From Chondrilla cf. caribensis (taxonomy: Eukaryota; Porifera; Demospongiae; Chondrillida; Chondrillidae), in the NCBI GenBank assembly GCA_964020155.1, contig OZ026549.1:3428633-3492632 (forward strand): a stretch of DNA of 64,000 bases. The letters are read 5' to 3'. Positions 57,543-64,000 of this stretch are shown piece after piece. Position 1 is the first letter of the stretch. Each line of letters opens with the position of its first letter. The position numbers and the translations under genes are program-made. Under the pieces are notes generated by a model, which was given only the letters and a program-made list of their open reading frames with translations, was not told where the DNA came from and searched no databases.

Positions 57543-58620
57543 GTAGGTCTATGGTATTACAGAGCAGTACGTAACTGTATTGTCAGATTGATGAAGTTAG
57601 AACGCGCGGTGTTGAGCATGCATTCATTTCTTTGAAGTTCATACTCTCCATTGAATGATATTGTGCTTGAATTTAGTATTTTGGTTTGAAAGGTTTATTC
57701 GTGGGAATTTAATGGCATAATAGATCCATATAATATCCAGAAAGGCTTTCTCTCTGGGATCAGATCCCTGGTACCCTGGAGCACATGTTGACTGTCTCAG
57801 CGATTCGAAATAATTCCGAATCTCAAGGCCTTTCTCTATATGTCCTTTCTTGGACATTAGCAATGCTTTTAGTTTGATTTCCCACGAACACATCAGTGAC
57901 ATCCTCGATTGCATTAAAGTCCCGATTTAGATCACTAGTTATATCAATCGAGCATACTTGCAACTTAGAGAATTTGTGTCTACCTTGAATTGGTCTACTG
58001 ATCAGTTTTCCATTGAGCGTGGCATTCTCCAGGGTTATACAAATAGTAACTCTATCTCCTCTCATCTTCCTTGTTGCATTCAATCCAATTCTTTATCTGG
58101 CCAATTCAAACCCATCTTTTGATTATTCCCCACGTCACCCTGTTCCAGCCTCCAAGGGCCTGCCTCCAGTTAATGATTCTCATTTACCTAGTCTAAGAGT
58201 GTATTTTTTCAACAAAGTATTTATATTATTCTATGGTCTATGTTTACATCAACATCACGAGAGCATATTCCATATTATTACATGGCATCACCGCCAATAA
58301 TAATCATTATAGCCTAGTTGTATTTACAAATATTGAGTCATTCTCGTCATACCAGTTTGATTCCTACCATGAACTTACTAATATATTAATAATAATATCT
58401 AGCTAAGATAAACTTATTCATTGAAACACTGCTTGCCTTTGAGTTTACCTTACCTCTTACCTTTGCCTATAACTAATTACTTGTGCTGTAATATGTATAT
58501 GTTGGAAAGATTTTGGGCAATGGCCATGGTACCGATGTAAAAATCTTCAGCTACATATAGTTTCCCATACCAGTAAACAGAAACCACCAAGTAAAGCCTA
58601 CAGAAGATTTAGGTTGCCTA
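57543..58620. other. decayed minus-strand frames, otherwise empty
   Basis: Overlapping minus-strand frames at 58083-57823 and 57914-57639 look like one broken reading frame (KLQVCSIDITSDLNRDFNAI, later DPREKAFLDIIWIYYAIKF). Family not recognised. The rest to 58620 is featureless. Confidence 0.3.
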
Positions 58621-58627
58621 GTATGTT

Positions 58628-58866
58628 GGAAAAGTTGCATATGCTTACAAAGTTAACTGTGCTTGCAAAGTTATACCTGAAAGTTGCATACGCGTACAAA
58701 GTTGCCCACGCTTACAAAGTTCCCAAAACTTATAAAATTACCAACGTGTACAAAGTTACCTAGCTTACAAAATTACCTCCGCTTACAAACATTGTCAATG
58801 CTTACAAAGTAGCCTACAATTACGAAGTTACCTGAGCTTACAAAGTTACCTGCGATTACAAAGTTG
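58628..58866. repeat. degenerate ~20-bp tandem repeat (GCTTACAAAGTTACC)
   Basis: About eleven imperfect units of GCTTACAAAGTTACCTG-like sequence, spaced 18-23 bp. Confidence 0.8.
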
Positions 58867-58989
58867 AGCAAAAAGATGGGTTGTGCCTAAAATGTGGACC
58901 TTCCATGTGGACCATGGAATGATTATGCGAATATCATGGACTTACGAATATTAAGTGATAATATGGCGGAAATATCAATGATGATGTCA

Positions 58990-59910
58990 ATGAAGAGGTG
59001 ATGGCCACAATTCTCCTTGGTTTATCACTGGAGCTAATTGCCCAAATCTTGGAGACATGCCTTCATGACAACCCTAAGACGCATCATGGGGAAAGCAATC
59101 CTGTCAATCATTGCTGAGGACATCCGGAGAGCAGCTGGATCTGTACAGCTATGTGCTGGCCAAATTGCTGGCATCAAAGCAACTATCCACGCTATGCAAA
59201 CAGTCTTTGAAAACCTCAACATAGAGGCAGCCCTAAGGAACATGCATAACATAATGTCTTGCCCTTGCCATCATCACCACCATACGCCCTCTAATTGACA
59301 AGGTGAAGAACAATGCAATGCAAAGCTCAGGCATCAATGATCTAGAAAGAAGTGTCGATCATCTTAGTCCCAAGCAAACTTGGTGGACTGGGGATTATGG
59401 ACCCCGGATCCATGTTGGAAGAGCATCGGCAGGGTTTGAGAATTAAGATCATGAAATGCAACTACACCTACACCAATGAGATGAAAAAAGCCCAAAGGAA
59501 AACACAGCACTCCCAAAATCCAGGAAAAGGAAGAGACAAGAAGAGGAGGCAGATGCAATGATGCAAGCTATTGACGAACTTCTTCATGCCTCCTTCTCCC
59601 CTTTGTCTTCTCATCCACAGGAGAAATGAGCCATTCAGCCACAACCATGTACCAAGACTAGTAGCCATGATTGCCGAGAAAAGGAAGCAAGAATACAACC
59701 ATACTCTGATGTGGATTCGAATTAAAAAATGGCATCTTACGCATTCTTTCAGATCAAGCTGATGACTGTTTCTTGTTTTGTTCTTGAAGACAATATTATG
59801 TCCTCAACAGAGATTGTATTGAAGGACTTTCAAGAATTTCAAGGATTTATTATCAAACGCAAGGAGCCTCGTTTCACAGACGGCTTTTCTCACATCTGCA
59901 CAGCTGGTAA
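58990..59910 (+). mobile_element. decayed LINE reverse-transcriptase fragments
   Basis: Pieces in shifting frames: IAEDIRRAAGSVQLCAGQ and NIEAALRNMHNI (RT N-terminal region, with the core DAxNAF block deleted), then PLIDKVKNNA and KLGGLGIMDP (C-terminal region). Many stops. Non-functional. Confidence 0.65.
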
Positions 59911-60319
59911 TTAGGAAGGTGTCATGGAATTGTTATCTTACCACTTCACTGTTGTGCCTTAACCACGTGTCTCTGGAGATGTTGAAAAGAACCTGGCCCC
60001 ACCTGTCACCAACAACGCCCATAAAACCACTGAAGCAAATTCTATGAATTCTCATTCTACAAATTCTAGTTCACAGTTTAAAGTTATTTATGTGAATATG
60101 TGAAGTTTAATGAAGCATCTTGATGATATCCATACCATAATTGTTATCGGTTAAGTCTCCAGATGTGCTTGCCTGATCTGAAACCTGGCTGACACCACTC
60201 TGTCTTTCCCTGGCTACCGTCTCTTTTGTAGTGATTGCGACTGCTGTCATGGAGATGCACCATGCTATATTATTATATATTATATTATATTTTTTGCGAG
60301 AGTGGGGGTTTTGCCAAAA

Positions 60320-62660
60320 AGAGTGATACAAGTAGGAAGGAGAAATGTGGGGAGTTGAAGGGGAAACAATTAGCAGGGAAAGGGGTTGATAGGAGTAGGA
60401 ACTCTATTAGGGGTAAAGATAAGCTTAATTTTATTTGTTGGAATGGTGGTGAGGGTCTAATCTTAGGTGTTAGGCTGATTATAAGAGCAGAGTGACTTCA
60501 GAGGAGGATTGTAGACAGAAGGTAGCTGATTTCTACCAGTTGGATGTGATGATAGTTGCAGAATCATGGTTGAAAGAGGAGGAAGTTGCAGTTTTAAAAG
60601 GTTATAGATGGTGGGGAAGAAATAGAAAATATGTGAATGAAAGGGCAGTTTTCCACAGGGTGATGAGGATCGAATTGTGGAATGTGAATCATGGAAGGGA
60701 AATGTAGGCAGTTAATTGATAGATTACATGATATGATCGATTACATGATGGGGCTGTAGCATGGATGCCATCTATAGGGGGTTTTGTGAGGTTGTTTTTA
60801 AGGGTTAGGATAAGAGGTCCAGGAAACCACATAAGCGAGGTAATGGGGGGGTATGCAGAAGGAAGGCTTGGTTTGGTCGTAAACTATGGAGGATGAGGAA
60901 GGAATTTCACAAAGCAGAGAAGGCATGGCTAAAGGATAAGATAGAGAGGCAGGGTTATATAAAGGTGCAGATTAGGTATAGGGATGAAGCAAGAAGAGCT
61001 TAATGGAAGTTTGAAAAAAAGGTGTGTGAGAGTCTGGATAGGTGCTTAAAATAAAACCAGCACTGCTGGTGGAGGCATGTTACGAAGCTTATGGAAGGAC
61101 AGAGAATAGAAGTTACGGATTGGGGTAAGGTTATGGGTATGGATGGTGAATAGTATGTGGGAAGAGGAGGTGAGAGAAATATGGAAGAATGTAAGAACTG
61201 CTGAGCAGACCTTCCAGAGGTAGTGAAGAAGAATTAGAGTCGGAGGGGCGTGAAATGGGTGTAAGTGAGATGGATGATGAGTTCTTGAATAGACCAGTGA
61301 AGGTAGAAGAAGTGTGGGAAGCCCTTAGTAGGGTAAGAGAGGAGGCTACCCCAGGTGAGGATGGAGTTATGGGGAAATGGTTAAAATTTGAGCAGTTGGT
61401 GGGTTTATTTTTGAGCTGTGCCATGCTTGTTTTGAAAGGAGAGAGATTCCAGCTGTATGACGAGAGGGTATAATATAGTCCCTATACCAAAGAAGGCGGA
61501 GAAAGTTATACCCAATCTGAATGGGTATGGCGGGATTAGCCTCCTTTCAGCGATATACAAGGTCTTTGCACAGTACTGAAAATAGGGCTGAAGTCGTACT
61601 TGGAGGGTGACCAGCTTCTGTGTGGGGAGCAAATGGTTGTCGTAAAAGGCGTTGTATAGATGTTAACGATGATAGGGAGGAAGATTATTAAGAGGAAGGG
61701 GAGTATGTTTGGTGGCTTTATTGATTTGAAGAAAGCTCATGATTCAGTGGATAGGTTTGCTTTATGGAATAGGCTTAAAAGTTTGGGTATTGGAGGTAAG
61801 ATATTTGATTCAATCAAAGCAATTTACTCAGGTTTGAAATGTAAGGTGAAAGTTGGTTGTGTTCTATTACCAATTCTATTTAGTACTTATATGAATGATT
61901 TAATGGATTCCGAAGAGTTGAGAAGGGAAAATATAGATATTGCAGTTGAGGATATACGAATTCCTGGTTTGATGTTTGCAGATGACATAGTGGATTTTGT
62001 GGAAAATGAGATTCAGCTGAATAGAGCATTAGAGGTAGTAAATAAGTCGTGTTGTAAGTGGAATATGGAGATTAATGTGGGCATATAAGAGTAGTGTGAT
62101 TTATTTTCGCGACAAAAAACAAATAAAGAGATGAGTTGTACTTGGAGGGTAACCAGCTTCTGTGTGAGAAATTCCTCAAGTAATGGAAAATAGCAGGAAA
62201 GCTTTATATGGAGTGAATAGATTAATCAGAGACCTGGGGAATGTAGGGTGGAAAACGTTTATGAAGCTATTATGTTGTATGTGAGAAGTTCCATGTTGTA
62301 TGCTGCTGAAATATGGGGATTGCTATGTAAAATGAATATAAATTGGAGAAGGTTGAACCTGCAGCAATGAGCAGTCGTTTGAGGGTTCACTCCTAACTGC
62401 CCCTTTTGGGTTTGGAATTGAAAGTGTGGTGGATGCCTGTGAGATGGGAAGCAAAAATTGAGGTGATTTAGTACTACATAGAAGTTGGTAGGAATGAGAA
62501 GATGAGGTTGCTGAATAGACTCAAAGAGTGATGGCATGGGCAAATGAATGGAAGGGGAAGAGTGGTTCTTGGAGTGTATGGGGTGGAATGGGCATGGTTT
62601 GCTGGGAGAGATCTTTGCAGATTTGTCACTTCATCAGGTGAACGAGATGTTGGAGGCATG
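60320..62660 (+). mobile_element. decayed LINE with endonuclease and RT pieces
   Basis: LDVMIVAESWLKEEEV (60540-60600) resembles the start of an APE endonuclease. TPGEDGVMGKWLK, FIDLKKAHDSVDR, CVLLPILFSTYMNDL and the catalytic FADDIV (about 61976) are RT motifs. A tail region with YAAEIWG follows. Several frameshifts, and a deletion removing the usual RQG before CVL. Confidence 0.8.
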
Positions 62661-62699
62661 TGCATGGCATTTCAGTCAGTAATAATTTAGTGACCAACG

Positions 62700-64000
62700 T
62701 TGTTTGCACGATAGTTATGCTTAAGTGCTCCTCTTTCCAACAATCCTATCCTTTGCTCAGTCATGCAACCTATTCATTCCTCCAACCCCTCCTACAAGGG
62801 TCACATTGTCCTATTACTACTATGTCACTACTATTGATCTTTTTCTTACTACTTTGCAAAAAGGTTTTCCACAGGCACGTACCTCAAATTACATCTTTAG
62901 TGATCACACTCCATATTTTGTTGTTATCTTGGCCATCACCTAAGCCCTGTAACACATATTTCTGGAAATTCCTGAGAAAACCCACTTGGAAATTAAAGTT
63001 TCTTCTTGATTTGAAATTTGCCTCTTGGCAGGTAATGGACACTTTTGATACGACAAACGAGAAGCTATATTTTAACTTACTGATGTCTAACATTTATGAT
63101 GCTCACTTTCCCTTGAAAAGGTTGAAAAAGGTGTTCCTTGGATTAACAAAGACACCCATCATGAAATTGCCAAACGTAACAAGTTACATCAATTGTTTTG
63201 GACAACCCGTACTGATCCGATCACAGTGGAATAAAGTTACAGCATTACTTAGAGTTGCTAAAAAAGACTACCTTTTCCACCTGATGAAGTGTAACTCTCA
63301 TCCTACCATTCTTTAGGAGGCTCTGAAACCAAGATCAAATACATCTACTTTGGCTGACTTTCATGAATCTCCCACCGAGTTATCAAGGTCATTTGATGAA
63401 CACTCACATCCGTCACAATGACTGCTGCCTCATGACCCTACTCCCTATCTCAAGGCTCAGCTGCATCTTGTTCTTCCTATTTGAAGTTGGACAACATTAC
63501 ACCTGCCAGGTGCCTGGAAATGATTTATAACATTGACTCAAGGAAATCCATTGGCAGAGGCAACATTCCAACCTCTCTTCTGAAGACCTCTGCACAGTTT
63601 ATTGCTGCCCCCCTTGCTGCTATCATCATTATTCTTCTTATCCTTTGGCTCATTCCCTTCACAATGGAAATCGGCCACTGTTATCCCTCTGCTCAACTCA
63701 GATTCTAGAACTATCAAGTCTAATTATCGTCCAATATCGCTACTTCATATTGCCTCTAAATTAATAGAGCTTCATGTGAATGATCTTTTGACTAAGCTCT
63801 TAAACACTAGTAATATACTGTGCCCACTTCAGTCTGGCTTCCATCAGCAGCACTCAACATTGTCTACTCTGGTACATGTCTTCAATATCTGGAATGATGC
63901 TTTAGATAATGGATTTGTAATTGGTGTAGTGTTTCTTGATCTATCTAAAACTTTGATTCCGTAAACCATCCAGTTCTCTTGCAGAAGCTTCACAACATGG
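62700..64000 (+). mobile_element. CR1/L2-type LINE, cut by window end
   Basis: GVPWINKDTHHEIAKRNKL (after the endonuclease), DSRKSIGRGNIPTSLLK, SNYRPISLLHIASKLIE, CPLQSGFHQQHSTL and GVVFLDLSKT are in order. A missing T near 63953 breaks the frame before DSVNHPVLLQKL. It continues beyond the window. Confidence 0.82.

Overview
This is a eukaryotic, animal nuclear genome window. Genes are split by many short GT-AG introns (about 60-600 bp), the spacers are AT-rich, and dinucleotide arrays and decayed transposons are abundant. The gene set (Rel-homology factor, pirin, TRAF-like RING/zinc-finger remnant, CWH43, GALNS, TMEM272-like, PDZD8) is metazoan. The mixed NF-kB/NFAT character of the Rel gene and the compact layout make a sponge or another non-bilaterian animal my best guess. 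That is inference, not proof.

Layout. At 0.1-3.3 kb (+) there is an 11-exon Rel-homology transcription factor with an NF-kB-like DNA-contact loop, an NFAT-like second domain and a 12-nt microexon. At 3.3-9.7 kb the sequence is gene-poor: degenerate tandem repeats, a 9-bp minisatellite, and a tandemly duplicated block that is open on both strands. At 9.7-23.8 kb lie two head-to-tail pirin genes (-), each with eight coding exons at the same positions and each with a full palindromic CRE upstream. Between and inside them are a two-exon remnant of a GH27 glycosidase, a TA-flanked MITE, and a non-LTR retrotransposon (reverse transcriptase plus PD-(D/E)XK endonuclease) inside the long sixth intron of pirin copy 2. 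At 24-25.8 kb is a broken TRAF-like gene (-).

At 26.4-29.1 kb a CWH43/PGAP2IP-like membrane protein (-) is divergent from a GALNS-type lysosomal sulfatase (+, 29.3-37.0 kb, 13 exons) across 135 bp. A 1.57-kb DNA transposon with 24-bp perfect terminal inverted repeats sits in GALNS intron 1. At 39.3-42.7 kb a small NDUFC2-like protein (-) and a TMEM272-like four-segment membrane protein with two PPxY motifs (+) share a 92-bp divergent promoter. At 43.3-45.2 kb is a large palindrome that carries a second, damaged GH27 exon and a partial copy of the 14-16 kb segment.

At 45.9-53.9 kb is a 23-exon PDZD8 gene (-), an ER-anchored SMP/PDZ/C1 lipid-transfer tether, with one apparent 1-nt frameshift in exon 1. 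At 54.0-57.5 kb is a 3.5-kb fold-back element with long inverted ends and a perfect 7-bp target duplication. It contains inverted copies of a 75-codon reading frame and the C-terminus of another reverse transcriptase/endonuclease. The last 6 kb are three decayed LINE fragments and a tandem repeat.

Intron-exon structures were assembled by hand from splice signals, codon phase and family knowledge. Where every junction keeps phase and the product has the family's length (both pirins, GALNS, CWH43-like, TMEM272-like, PDZD8) I am confident. The small secreted or orphan exons at 5-8 kb and 16.3 kb are tentative.
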